From NCBI GenBank assembly GCA_023228245.1, contig JALOBN010000002.1:42147-106146 (forward strand): a DNA stretch of 64,000 nt. Reading direction: 5' to 3'. This DNA comes from Candidatus Pacearchaeota archaeon. GTDB lineage: Archaea; Nanoarchaeota; Nanoarchaeia; Pacearchaeales; GW2011-AR1. The notes under the pieces are model-generated. The model did no database searches and was not told where the DNA came from. It worked only from the letters and a program-made list of their open reading frames with translations. The first letter of the stretch is position 1; the number at the start of each line of letters is the position of its first letter. Positions 43,127 to 50,890 of this stretch are shown piece after piece. The translations under genes were made by a program, and so were the position numbers.

Positions 43127-44323
43127 TTATTCTTCGAATTTTATCAACGAGAAGACGGGTGCAGATAATTCTTTTTCTAATTTTTTATGTTCTGTGATAA
43201 AACATAATTCGACAATTTCGCTCTGAAGATTTTTTATGTCTGAACAAACTTGCTGTGAGTTTTCTGAGAACGCCTCATCAATCAAAAGAACTTTTTGGTT
43301 TGGTTGAATTAAATCTCTTCTAACTTCTTTGTTAATTATTACTAATCCTGTGTTTAATTTATCAGCGAGAATTCCTGCGATTGCGAAACTTCTTAATTCT
43401 GTCGACGCTATTACATCAATTTTTTTATCTTTGTATCTTTCATAAAGAATTTCTGTTAATTTTTTCAAGGAATCTCTATCCGATAATAATTGCGAGATAT
43501 CATAGAAAGTTTCGCCTTGTTTTGGAAAGTCATAAACTACTCTTACTTTTTCTTTTAACTTTTTTATTTCTTCTTCTCTTGAGAATGATTCAATTATTTT
43601 TAATAATATTTTTTTAATTTTCTCGAAGCTGTCTTTTCTTATTTGATTTGTGTCTTCTGAAAAATTAATGTTTTCTTTCCATGCGTCGTAGTCTCCACAA
43701 ACTGCAATTGTTCCGTAAGGAATTTCTGCCTCGTTTGATAAAATGCATTCTGGTGCGATTGTCATTGTTGAAACATCTGCTCCGAATTGCTGGAACATTT
43801 TGCTTTCTGCTTTTGTTGAATATCTCGAGCCCTCAATTGTTATTGCGGTTCCTGTTTTGTGAATCGGGAATTTAAATTCCTCGCAGGTTTCGATTATTTT
43901 TTTTCTTAAAATTTCTGAGAATGGGTTGCTCATGTATGCGTGCATTGCACCGAATTCGAATTTTTCGTAGAAAGTTAATTCTCTGTTTTTTGTGAAATCA
44001 ATTATATCATCTAATGCGACGAAGTCCCCGATTTTTATTTCTTCATTTAATGAATTTACGTCGCTGGTTGATAAAATATATTTGCAACCTTCATATTTTA
44101 GTGCGAAAATATTTGCCCTATTATTTACAAATGTCGGGGGGATTTCGTGTTTTTTTCCGTGCCTGAAAATTATTGCAACATCGATTCCTTTTATTTTTCC
44201 TGTAATCATTGGAGACGAAGTTTTTCCAAAAGGAGTTTCTGCATTTACTTCTTTGTATTCTTCGAGAAGTTCAATATTCTCTAATCCGCTTCCGAGAATA
44301 AATCCCACTTTTAATTTTGCCAT
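43127..44323 (-). CDS. Fusion of methylthioadenosine phosphorylase and adenine phosphoribosyltransferase
   Basis: Residues 1-250 are a purine nucleoside phosphorylase of the MTAP type. They include FILGSGLENI, FRHGKKHEIPP with phosphate-binding His, the TIEGSRYSTKAE substrate loop, TMTIAPE, and GDYDAW, whose Asp residues select 6-aminopurines. Residues 257-398 are an APRT domain beginning VRVVYDFPKQGETFYDISQLL. The usual PRPP loop (DDxxATGGT) reads IDEAFSENSQQ, so activity of this half is uncertain. The pair would release adenine and convert it to AMP. A membrane protein follows in the operon. Confidence 0.85.
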   Translation of the reverse strand: MAKLKVGFILGSGLENIELLEEYKEVNAETPFGKTSSPMITGKIKGIDVAIIFRHGKKHEIPPTFVNNRANIFALKYEGCKYILSTSDVNSLNEEIKIGDFVALDDIIDFTKNRELTFYEKFEFGAMHAYMSNPFSEILRKKIIETCEEFKFPIHKTGTAITIEGSRYSTKAESKMFQQFGADVSTMTIAPECILSNEAEIPYGTIAVCGDYDAWKENINFSEDTNQIRKDSFEKIKKILLKIIESFSREEEIKKLKEKVRVVYDFPKQGETFYDISQLLSDRDSLKKLTEILYERYKDKKIDVIASTELRSFAIAGILADKLNTGLVIINKEVRRDLIQPNQKVLLIDEAFSENSQQVCSDIKNLQSEIVELCFITEHKKLEKELSAPVFSLIKFEE

Positions 44324-44373
44324 ATTATACCTTATTTGGCAATCTTTAAAAGGATTATATTGATAAAAAATAT

Positions 44374-45729
44374 ATGTTGAAACCTGCGAAAAACGAAGTT
44401 CGAAAACCGACGAAGACGATTTCTGGAATTACTCCTGTTGCGATCATGTTGCCTCCAAGAAAATGCAAACATGGAAATTGCACTTATTGTCCGTCGCTGA
44501 ATGTTCCGCAAAGTTACACGCCGAAAAGTCCTGTTGTAATTCGTGCGGCTGAAGTTAATTACGATTCTTACAAACAAGTTAAAGCGAGAATGAAAGCGTT
44601 TGAAGTTATGAATCATCCTACGGAAAAAATTGAAATTATAATTATGGGCGGGACTTTTTTAGAATATCCAAAAGAATTTCAGTATAATTTTGTAAAAAAT
44701 ATTTACGATGCATTGAATGAAAGAAAATCTTCTAATTTGGAAAAAGCACAGAAATTAAATGAAAAATCAAAACATCGGTGCGTTGCACTTTGCGTTGAGA
44801 CCCGCCCTGATGTCTGCATAAAATTTATTAAAAGAATGCGTGAGTTTGGGGTTACAAGAGTTGAACTTGGCGTTCAAATTATCGACGATAAAATTTACAA
44901 ATTAATTCAGAGAGGGCATTTGGTAAAAGATGTTGTCGACGCTACGCGTGAATTGAAAAACGCGGGATTCAAAGTTGGCTATCATATTATGCCTGGACTT
45001 CCTGGAAGCAATCCGAAAAAAGATTTGGAATTATTTAAAAAATTATTTTCCGACGAGAGATTCAAACCAGACCAGTTGAAAATTTATCCGTGCCAAGTTA
45101 TTCAAGGGAGCAAACTTGAACAAGATTTTTGGGCTGGAAAATATAAACCTTACACGAAAGAACAGCTTGAAGTTTTGTTAAATAAAATGATGAAACTTGT
45201 TCCGCGTTATTGCAGAGTTATGAGGGTTATGAGAGAAATTCCTCCCGAGTATTTAGTTTCTGGGACTACGAGAATTGATTTGAGAAAAGTTATCGAAGCT
45301 GATTTGAGAAAAGATAATTCAAAAATTAAAGAAATTCGTTATCGTGAAATTGGTTTTGCTTCTAAAGATACTGATTCAAATTTGAAATTAAAAATTACAA
45401 AATATTCTGCGTCGAATGGAAAAGAATTTTTTCTTGAAATTGTAAATGACGAAGATATTTTATTTGGTTTGTTGAGATTGAGAATTGTAAATGGAAATGC
45501 TTTTGTTAGGGAACTTCATGTTTATGGGCAATCTTTGAAACTTGGAGAAAGAGGAAAAATATCACAACATATTGGGCTTGGAAAATTACTAATGGGTGAA
45601 GCTGAAAAAATTTCTCAAAAAGAAAAAGTGAAAAAAATTTCTGTAATTTCGGGTGTTGGTGTTCGTGAATATTATAAAAATATCGGTTACAAGCTTGAAA
45701 ATACTTACATGGTGAAATTTATAAATTAA
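44374..45729 (+). CDS. elp3: Elp3-like tRNA uridine-34 acetyltransferase (radical SAM plus GNAT)
   Basis: Adds the carboxymethyl precursor to wobble U34. Radical SAM cysteines Cys31, Cys36 and Cys39 lie in CKHGNCTYCP. The barrel continues with MGGTFLEYP and HIMPGLPGSNPKKDL. The C-terminal GNAT domain (about 315-451) has ELHVYGQSL and the acetyl-CoA loop QHIGLGKLLM. At 451 residues it lacks the N-terminal extension of many Elp3 proteins, so it is a compact version. It is divergent from the MTAP-APRT gene with a short shared promoter region. Confidence 0.94.
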   Translation: MLKPAKNEVRKPTKTISGITPVAIMLPPRKCKHGNCTYCPSLNVPQSYTPKSPVVIRAAEVNYDSYKQVKARMKAFEVMNHPTEKIEIIIMGGTFLEYPKEFQYNFVKNIYDALNERKSSNLEKAQKLNEKSKHRCVALCVETRPDVCIKFIKRMREFGVTRVELGVQIIDDKIYKLIQRGHLVKDVVDATRELKNAGFKVGYHIMPGLPGSNPKKDLELFKKLFSDERFKPDQLKIYPCQVIQGSKLEQDFWAGKYKPYTKEQLEVLLNKMMKLVPRYCRVMRVMREIPPEYLVSGTTRIDLRKVIEADLRKDNSKIKEIRYREIGFASKDTDSNLKLKITKYSASNGKEFFLEIVNDEDILFGLLRLRIVNGNAFVRELHVYGQSLKLGERGKISQHIGLGKLLMGEAEKISQKEKVKKISVISGVGVREYYKNIGYKLENTYMVKFIN

Positions 45730-45746
45730 AAAGTATTTTATTTGGA

Positions 45747-46286
45747 ATGGAAAAAAAGAGGTTTGAACATATGTATCAGTCTAACGAGGACATTCCGTTG
45801 ATTTTGGATTCTTACGATGATATTTTTTCTGTTTTCGACCCGCGTCCTTTTTCTGAAAGAGCCTTATCTACTGATTTTATTTCTGAATGTAAACATGCAT
45901 CTGTTGACAAAAAAGGGAGAATCAGTTTGAAGTTGTTTGTTCCGAAGAGCAAAAAAGACCCTGTTGATGAAATTAAAATTAAGAAAAGATTGAAAGAACA
46001 TTTTAATCATCATCTTAATCTTGAGAAAAAAGAAATCGCAAAAGAGAATCTCGTTGGTTTCAACTGGTTTATTGCGGGGTGTTTTTTGATTGTTATAACT
46101 TCTATTTTTTTAGACGGTGCAGAAAGTCTTTCAATAAAAGTTTTGCTTAATATTGCTCATCCAGCAGGGTGGTTTTTTTTGTGGGAAGGAATGGGAAAAC
46201 TTCTCTTAGGTTACAGAGAAAAACATTCAAATTATAATTTCTATAAAAAAATGAATGACGCAATTATTTCTTTTAATGGGAAATAA
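45747..46286 (+). CDS. Membrane protein with cytoplasmic N-terminal domain, 179 aa
   Basis: The first 105 residues are soluble, with charged helices and a basic patch. Two hydrophobic segments (about 110-128 and 138-158) follow, then a short charged tail. I do not recognise the family. It follows elp3 at 17 bp and may be co-transcribed. Confidence 0.55.
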   Translation: MEKKRFEHMYQSNEDIPLILDSYDDIFSVFDPRPFSERALSTDFISECKHASVDKKGRISLKLFVPKSKKDPVDEIKIKKRLKEHFNHHLNLEKKEIAKENLVGFNWFIAGCFLIVITSIFLDGAESLSIKVLLNIAHPAGWFFLWEGMGKLLLGYREKHSNYNFYKKMNDAIISFNGK

Positions 46287-46354
46287 ATAAAATTATGCCT
46301 TTCCTTTCGTTTGAAATTTCTGAAAAATAAGATTTCATTTCATTCAATCTTATA

Positions 46355-46427
46355 TGCCCCGTCCGAGATTCGAACTCGGGTTACTGCCTTGAAAGGGCAG
46401 TGTCCTTGGCCTCTAGACTAACGGGGC
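46355..46427 (-). tRNA. tRNA-Glu(UUC)
   Basis: Full cloverleaf with no intron. The acceptor is GCCCCGT/ACGGGGC with A73, the D-arm is shared with tRNA-Glu(CUC), and the anticodon stem CTGCC/GGCAG encloses CTTTCAA, anticodon TTC. The T-arm is CCGAG-TTCGAAT-CTCGG. CCA is not encoded. Confidence 0.96.
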
Positions 46428-46439
46428 ATTTCCTCTGCC

Positions 46440-46475
46440 ACGGAAGTCTTAGCTTTGCTTGTAGACTAACGGGGC
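46440..46475 (-). pseudogene. tRNA-Glu 5'-half remnant
   Basis: Directly upstream of tRNA-Glu(UUC), the minus strand repeats GCCCCGTTAGTCTA, the acceptor and first D-stem strand. It then shows a complementary AGAC (46446-46449) that could close a D-arm. Nothing resembling an anticodon or T-arm follows. It is probably a partial duplication of the tRNA gene. Confidence 0.5.
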
Positions 46476-46479
46476 AATT

Positions 46480-46658
46480 ATGAAATTCAAAGAGAAAAAT
46501 AGTTTTTAAAGCTTTATTCCTCTACTGAGACGATTATCTTTTTAGAGTAAGAATCATTAAAACCAATTTTTATTGTTGGAATATGTATAGAACTAATAAA
46601 AATAGAGATTATCCTAATCAATACAAATTTTTTTAAAGAAACTTTTTGACAGAATTAA
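46480..46658. other. Intergenic leader region before the sigma factor gene
   Basis: About 180 bp of AT-rich sequence without an ORF or RNA gene that I can recognise. Short TATA-like stretches (TATGTATAG, TTTTTTTAAAG) occur. A TTGACA sits 8-13 bases before the ATG, too close to be the promoter of this gene. Confidence 0.4.
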
Positions 46659-47489
46659 ATGAAAAGATCCAACCAAGATTTTGACTCTTTTGGAATTTAT
46701 TTAAAAGAAATAAGTCAATTTCCAATTTTAACAAGAGAACAAGAAAAAGAACTTGCAGTTAGAATTCAAAAAGGAGATCTGAAAGCGAAAGAAAAATTGA
46801 TTAGTTCTAATTTAAGATTTGTCGTTAAAGTTGCAAAAAGATACAGAAATTGTGGACTTCCTCTTGAAGATTTAATTGCAGAAGGTAATTGTGGGTTGAT
46901 TAAAGCAATTGAAAAATATGATCCCTCACAAAATGTTAAACTTATTTCATATGCGGTCTGGTGGATAGAACATACAATTAAAGATTCTTTATCTTGTTCT
47001 AATAATTCTATCCGACTTCCATATAATAAAATTGCTAAATTACAAAATATTAAAACTTACCAGGACGAAGGATTTTCTAATAATGCAATTGCAGAAAAAA
47101 TGAAAATGAAAATTAAAGATATCCAATATTTATTGAATGTTTCTGGAGTTGCAACCTCATTAAATACACCTATTTCTAATAGTGAATCTCCTTCGGAGAT
47201 TGGAGATTCTATACTAGATTTAAGAAGTTATCAGGAATTAGAATCTAGTCTTCTTGAAGAATCTTTGAATTCAATTATGGATAAATATCTTACTAAAAAA
47301 GAAGTAGATGTTTTAAAAATGAGATTTGGATTTTACGACGGGAATTCTTGCGGTTTAAGGGAAATTGGAGAAAAATATAATCTTACCAAAGAAGGAGTAA
47401 GACAGCTCCAAAATAAAGCTTTAGGGAAATTAAGAAAACATGATTGTAGATTGCAATTAGAAAGTTGTTTAGAAAATAAATTTTATTAA
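46659..47489 (+). CDS. Sigma-70 family RNA polymerase sigma factor
   Basis: A complete bacterial-type sigma factor of 276 residues. Region 1.2 (FGIYLKEISQFPILTREQE) lies at 11-29. Regions 2.1-2.4 (about 40-118) include NLRFVVKVAKRYR and ISYAVWWIEHTIKDS with Trp101-Trp102 and Tyr98, the residues that melt the -10 element. Region 3 runs about 122-170. Region 4 (205-262) ends with the helix-turn-helix REIGEKYNLTKEGVRQLQNKALGKL. It lacks a region 1.1, like alternative group 2/3 sigmas. Which polymerase it serves here is unknown. Confidence 0.93.
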   Translation: MKRSNQDFDSFGIYLKEISQFPILTREQEKELAVRIQKGDLKAKEKLISSNLRFVVKVAKRYRNCGLPLEDLIAEGNCGLIKAIEKYDPSQNVKLISYAVWWIEHTIKDSLSCSNNSIRLPYNKIAKLQNIKTYQDEGFSNNAIAEKMKMKIKDIQYLLNVSGVATSLNTPISNSESPSEIGDSILDLRSYQELESSLLEESLNSIMDKYLTKKEVDVLKMRFGFYDGNSCGLREIGEKYNLTKEGVRQLQNKALGKLRKHDCRLQLESCLENKFY

Positions 47490-47537
47490 TTTTATAAAAT
47501 AAATTTAAATTTAATAAATCAATTCTGTTTTCAACAG

Positions 47538-47662
47538 AAATGAGCCTACAAAACTCGCGACCCCACTCATTGCTCTTAAAATTTTTTGCATTCGTGAAAT
47601 CCTCGGGATTTAACGCGTGGACAAGTCCACGTTAGATTTTAAAAAATCTAAAATGAGCCTAC
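47538..47662. repeat. 112-bp spacing between two 13-bp direct repeats at the tRNA-Ile 3' end
   Basis: AAATGAGCCTACA occurs at 47538-47550 and again at 47650-47662, where it includes the 3' end of tRNA-Ile. Between them lie repeat copy C, a palindrome CGTGGAC-AA-GTCCACG (47616-47631) and a second small hairpin (AGATTTT/AAAAATCT). It looks like a short element inserted at a tRNA 3' end. Confidence 0.6.
47551..47608 (-). repeat. Dispersed ~57-bp repeat, copy C
   Basis: Plus strand runs from ACTCGCGACCCCACTCATTG to GCATTCGTGAAATCCTCGGG with a T/A-rich middle, matching copies A (18629) and B (19341). This copy is intergenic, between the sigma factor gene and tRNA-Ile. It is slightly shorter in the middle than copy B. 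Confidence 0.8.
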
Positions 47663-47776
47663 ACGGATTTGAACCGTGGACCCCCGCCTTTCTTAGTATT
47701 CAACTATGAAAAAACATTCCTAACGAAATGTACTCTTATAAGAGCGGTGCTCTAAACCAGGCTGAGCTATAGGCTC
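47653..47776 (-). tRNA. tRNA-Ile(UAU) with a 48-nt intron
   Basis: Acceptor GAGCCTA pairs with TAGGCTC, with A73. D-stem GCTC/GAGC, T-stem CACGG/CCGTG and anticodon stem CCGCT/GGCGG (one G-T pair) are present. The loop reads C-T-TAT-A before the intron, so the anticodon is UAU, reading AUA directly. The intron occupies 47689-47736, after position 37. Confidence 0.87.
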
Positions 47777-47789
47777 ACTCATATAGTTC

Positions 47790-47816
47790 ACCTTACACTT
47801 CTTCGTCGCGTAAGGT
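47790..47816. other. Hairpin upstream of tRNA-Ile
   Basis: ACCTTAC (47790-47796) and GTAAGGT (47810-47816) form a 7-bp stem. It is flanked on both sides by TTCAC and by CACTCAT sequences. It lies in the 5' flank of tRNA-Ile on its template side and may affect the tRNA leader; no known motif. Confidence 0.3.
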
Positions 47817-47900
47817 TCACTCATTTATTTTAGTGATTTTATCTATTTAAATTTCTTCTGTTTTAAAAAAAACTATAAACTCAATTTTCCTGAATTTTTT

Positions 47901-49088
47901 ATGTTAATTGGATTAGTAGGAAAACCTTCTGTTGGAAAGAGCACGTTTTTCAAAGCAGCGACTTTAGCAGAAGTTGAAATCGCATCTTATCCTTTTACTA
48001 CAATAAAACCAAATCACGGCGTCGGTTATGTAAAAGTTGACTGTATTGATAAAGAATTTAATACACAGTGTAATCCGAATCACGGATTTTGTGTAAATCA
48101 TAAAAGATTTGTTCCTGTCGATTTAATGGACGTAGCAGGATTAGTCCCAGGGGCTTCTGAAGGAAAAGGTTTGGGAAATCAATTTTTAGATGATTTGCGA
48201 CAAGCAGATGTTTTTATTCAGATTGTTGATTTGTCTGGGACGACTGACGAGACAGGAAAATCTGTTGAAAATTATGATGTTACAAGAGATATTATTTTTC
48301 TCGAGGACGAATTGGATAAATGGTATTTTAATATTTTAATTAAAGTTTGGAAAACTTTTGCTAGGAAAATTGAAATGGAACATTCTAATTTTGTTGAGGC
48401 TGTTGCTAAACAATTTTCTGGTTTGAAAGTTAATGAAGAACAAGTCAAGCAAGTTTTACTGAAAAATAATTTTTCTTCACAGCCAAGCAAATGGAGTGAT
48501 GAATTACTTTTGAAGTTCGCTTCTGAACTTAGAAAACTTTCTAAGCCGATGATTATTGCTGCGAATAAAGTGGATACACCGAACGGCGTCGATAATCTTG
48601 AAAAATTGAAAAATAAATTTCCTGGTTCAATTATTATTCCGTGCTCTGCTGATTCAGAACTTGCGTTGAGAGAAGCTGCGAAAGTTGGAATGATTGATTA
48701 TATTCCAGGAGAAAAATTTTTTGATATTAAAGGAAACTTGAATGATAAACAAAAAGATGCTTTGAAAAAAATTAAAGAAAATGTTTTGGATAAATTTGAA
48801 ACTGGAACTGGGGTTCAGTATATTTTGAATTACGCTGTTTTTAATTTGCTTGGCTATTTGGCAATTTTTCCTGCTGGTGCGACGAAGATGAAAGATAGCA
48901 AGGGAAATATTTTGCCTGATTGCTTTTTGCTTCCGCCGAATTCTACTGCCTTGGATTTTGCATATTTTCTTCACACTGATTTTGGAAAGAATTTTATTCG
49001 AGCGATTGACGCTAGAACAAAAAAGATTTTGGGAAAAGATTATCCTTTGAAAAATAGAGATGCTTTAGAAATTGTTACATCAAGATAA
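47901..49088 (+). CDS. ychF: OBG-family GTPase/ATPase YchF (archaeal clade)
   Basis: P-loop NTPase of the Obg/TRAFAC class associated with ribosomes. G1 is GLVGKPSVGKST at residues 4-15, G3 is DVAGLVPGASEGKGLG near 77-92, and NKVDTP near 222 is the G4-like motif. The TGS domain forms the C-terminus (about 310-395, LLPPNSTALDFAYFLH). The archaeal long form has 395 residues, as here. It abuts the convergent gene at 49089. Confidence 0.95.
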   Translation: MLIGLVGKPSVGKSTFFKAATLAEVEIASYPFTTIKPNHGVGYVKVDCIDKEFNTQCNPNHGFCVNHKRFVPVDLMDVAGLVPGASEGKGLGNQFLDDLRQADVFIQIVDLSGTTDETGKSVENYDVTRDIIFLEDELDKWYFNILIKVWKTFARKIEMEHSNFVEAVAKQFSGLKVNEEQVKQVLLKNNFSSQPSKWSDELLLKFASELRKLSKPMIIAANKVDTPNGVDNLEKLKNKFPGSIIIPCSADSELALREAAKVGMIDYIPGEKFFDIKGNLNDKQKDALKKIKENVLDKFETGTGVQYILNYAVFNLLGYLAIFPAGATKMKDSKGNILPDCFLLPPNSTALDFAYFLHTDFGKNFIRAIDARTKKILGKDYPLKNRDALEIVTSR

Positions 49089-49403
49089 TTAATATTTTTC
49101 GCTAACGTGGAGTTTGTGTTCAAGTTCGGTCTGAAGTTTTACCATCGCTTTGTGAAGTGCTCTTGTCAAATCCCAGTCCACAGATTCCGATTTTAATTTT
49201 TTTCCAGAGAAAGATAGTTCTGTATTAAGGCTAAATTTTTTTCCTTTGCCTTCGGTTTTGTATTCTTTAATATAAACTTTCAGCGTCGGAGAATCTTTAA
49301 TTAATCTTTTAAGTTTTTTGAAATATTCTCCTAAAATCTTTTCAGCAATTTCCTTTTCTTCAGGAGTTAGAATTTCTATATTTTCTATTACAACCTCTTT
49401 CAT
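49089..49403 (-). CDS. HPF/RaiA-like small protein, 104 aa
   Basis: Layout is beta-alpha-beta-beta-beta-alpha. The final helix WDLTRALHKAMVKLQTELEHKL resembles the ribosome-hibernation/RaiA fold (DLY.AID...KLE.QL.K.K). It has no C-terminal dimerisation domain. A dsRBD-like fold is another possibility. The assignment rests only on pattern, so it is tentative. The start is the ATG at 49403. Confidence 0.5.
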   Translation of the reverse strand: MKEVVIENIEILTPEEKEIAEKILGEYFKKLKRLIKDSPTLKVYIKEYKTEGKGKKFSLNTELSFSGKKLKSESVDWDLTRALHKAMVKLQTELEHKLHVSEKY

Positions 49404-49437
49404 TAAAATTTATAAGTTGAAGGAGTATTAAATATTT

Positions 49438-49947
49438 ATGGTTAGCGAAAAACGTATTGTTTTCAAAAAAGGAAAATTTATTGTTACAAGGAAAGGGATT
49501 TTTGTTTTGAAGCTTTCAGAAAAACTTGTTAAATCATTGAAGCCATTTTGCAAGAAGATTGAAATTGCGGGAAGCATAAGACGAAAAGAAAAAAATCCTG
49601 TTGATATTGATATTGTTTTAATTCCAAAAGATAAAATTAAACTTGAAAATTTTATGAAGACGAAAGGAAAATTTATTCAGGGTGGAGAGCATGAATCGAC
49701 TTGGAAGATTGAATGTGTGAAGGTTGAATTATATTATACTATTGTTGACGAATGGGGAGCGACGCTTCTTGCTTATTCTAGCAGATTTGGTTCTGGAATT
49801 GGTTTGAGAATGATTGCAAAGAGAAAAGGAATGAAATTAAATAATCACGGACTATTTGATAAACAAGGGAGGAAAATTGCAGGAAAAACCGAGATGGAAA
49901 TTTATCATGCTCTCGGAAGAAAATGGAAACTTCCTGAAAATAGATAA
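49438..49947 (+). CDS. Minimal family X DNA polymerase
   Basis: Only the palm and thumb of a PolX are present, in 169 residues. The palm motif GSIRRKEKNPVDIDIVL (about 46-62) carries the two catalytic Asp in DID. The third carboxylate position reads VELYY (Glu instead of Asp). GATLLAYSSRFGSGIGLRMIAKRKGMKLNNHGLF is the thumb nucleotide-binding region, and TEMEIYHALGRKWKLPENR ends the protein. The 8-kDa and fingers domains are missing, giving a size close to the African swine fever virus enzyme. It is probably a gap-filling repair polymerase. Confidence 0.87.
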   Translation: MVSEKRIVFKKGKFIVTRKGIFVLKLSEKLVKSLKPFCKKIEIAGSIRRKEKNPVDIDIVLIPKDKIKLENFMKTKGKFIQGGEHESTWKIECVKVELYYTIVDEWGATLLAYSSRFGSGIGLRMIAKRKGMKLNNHGLFDKQGRKIAGKTEMEIYHALGRKWKLPENR

Positions 49948-50165
49948 TGTTAATTCACATAAAAGTAAAACCCAATTCTTCGAAACAATCAATTGAAAAT
50001 TTTGGTGACGGAAGATATTTAGTTTATTTGAAATCTCCACCCGAGAATGATAAAGCAAACACTGAACTGATAAATTTTCTTTCAAAAGAATTTGGGACAC
50101 CACATAAAAATATAAACATAAAATTCGGCAGAACTTCAGATAAAAAGATTGTTGAGATAAGATGA
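49947..50165 (+). CDS. DUF167/YggU family protein
   Basis: Small conserved protein of 72 residues. Signatures are VKPNSSKQSI near the start and LKSPPENDKANTELINFLSKEF in the middle, followed by KFGRTSDKKIVEI. Its function is unknown. It overlaps the PolX stop (TAATG) and is followed by the metallopeptidase gene with an ATGA overlap, so the four genes from 49438 to 50885 form one operon. Confidence 0.9.
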   Translation: MLIHIKVKPNSSKQSIENFGDGRYLVYLKSPPENDKANTELINFLSKEFGTPHKNINIKFGRTSDKKIVEIR

Positions 50166-50554
50166 AATACGAATTTGCTGAGGATTTACAAAAGACTGCT
50201 GAAGAAATTTCTAAAATGCTTTTTCCACATGTTGATTTGTCAAATATAAAATGTTATAGAAGTGTTGGGACTTCGTCGAGAGGAACTATTGCGAGATGTC
50301 ACGCGCTGAATAAAATAATGCAAAAAGCAATTGGCATAAAAGCAGTTTATGTTTTAGAATTTCTCGTAGAAAGATTTGAAAAACTTAGCGAAGAAGATAA
50401 ACTTAAAGTTATAATTCACGAGTTGATGCACATACCGAAAACATTTGGTGGTGGGTTTGTTCATCACGATGTTGTTACTGAAAGAAATGTGAATCATTGT
50501 TATGCAGAATATAAAAAAAGAAAAGATGTGGAAAAACGTAACTTTTTTTCATAA
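50162..50554 (+). CDS. Putative zinc metallopeptidase (HELMH)
   Basis: A 130-residue protein with HELMH near residues 80-84, preceded by VIIHELMH. A downstream histidine-rich GGGFVHHDVV supplies further ligands. It matches the archaeal family of short predicted metallopeptidases (COG4900-like). The N-terminal 45 residues read FAEDLQKTAEEISKM. Substrate is unknown. It overlaps both neighbours. Confidence 0.8.
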   Translation: MKYEFAEDLQKTAEEISKMLFPHVDLSNIKCYRSVGTSSRGTIARCHALNKIMQKAIGIKAVYVLEFLVERFEKLSEEDKLKVIIHELMHIPKTFGGGFVHHDVVTERNVNHCYAEYKKRKDVEKRNFFS

Positions 50555-50885
50555 AGGAAAAAGATTTTCAGTTGTTGCAAAGTCATGCAATTTGCTGAGA
50601 AAAGGAATTGGACTTATGTTTTCTCGAAGAGAAAAAGCTAAAATTTTAATTTTTGAATTTAATAAAAAGAGAAAGATAATTATTCATTCTTTTTTTGTTT
50701 TTTTTTCTTTTGCTGCTTTGTGGATTAATGAAAAAAATGAAATTGTTGACTTGAAGATAGTAAAACCTTTCACTTCCTGCGTTTATCCGTCGGAGAAATC
50801 GCTTTCTTTGATTGAGATTCCGATTAATAAAAAAAATAAAAATTTAATAAAAAATATTTTTCCTAAGGCTTCCGTCGCTGATTAG
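50526..50885 (+). CDS. DUF192 family protein
   Basis: Small beta-rich protein of 119 residues from ATG 50526. The family pattern is GLMFSRREKAKILIFEF...IIIHSFFVFFSFAALWINEKNEIVDLK. DUF192 proteins are often secreted, but this one has no signal peptide. It overlaps the end of the metallopeptidase gene by 29 bp in another frame; an earlier start would overlap still more. Function is unknown. Confidence 0.82.
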   Translation: MWKNVTFFHKGKRFSVVAKSCNLLRKGIGLMFSRREKAKILIFEFNKKRKIIIHSFFVFFSFAALWINEKNEIVDLKIVKPFTSCVYPSEKSLSLIEIPINKKNKNLIKNIFPKASVAD

Positions 50886-50890
50886 AAAGG

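Noticed and set aside
46640..46658. TTGACA as a bacterial -35 element of the sigma gene
   Set aside because: It lies 8-13 bases before the ATG, which leaves no room for a -10 element and start site. Probably chance.
18629..47608. Three repeat copies as a CRISPR array
   Set aside because: The copies are tens of kilobases apart or 700 bp apart, not regularly spaced, and no cas genes are present. The RecB-like nuclease at 60401 is not beside them.
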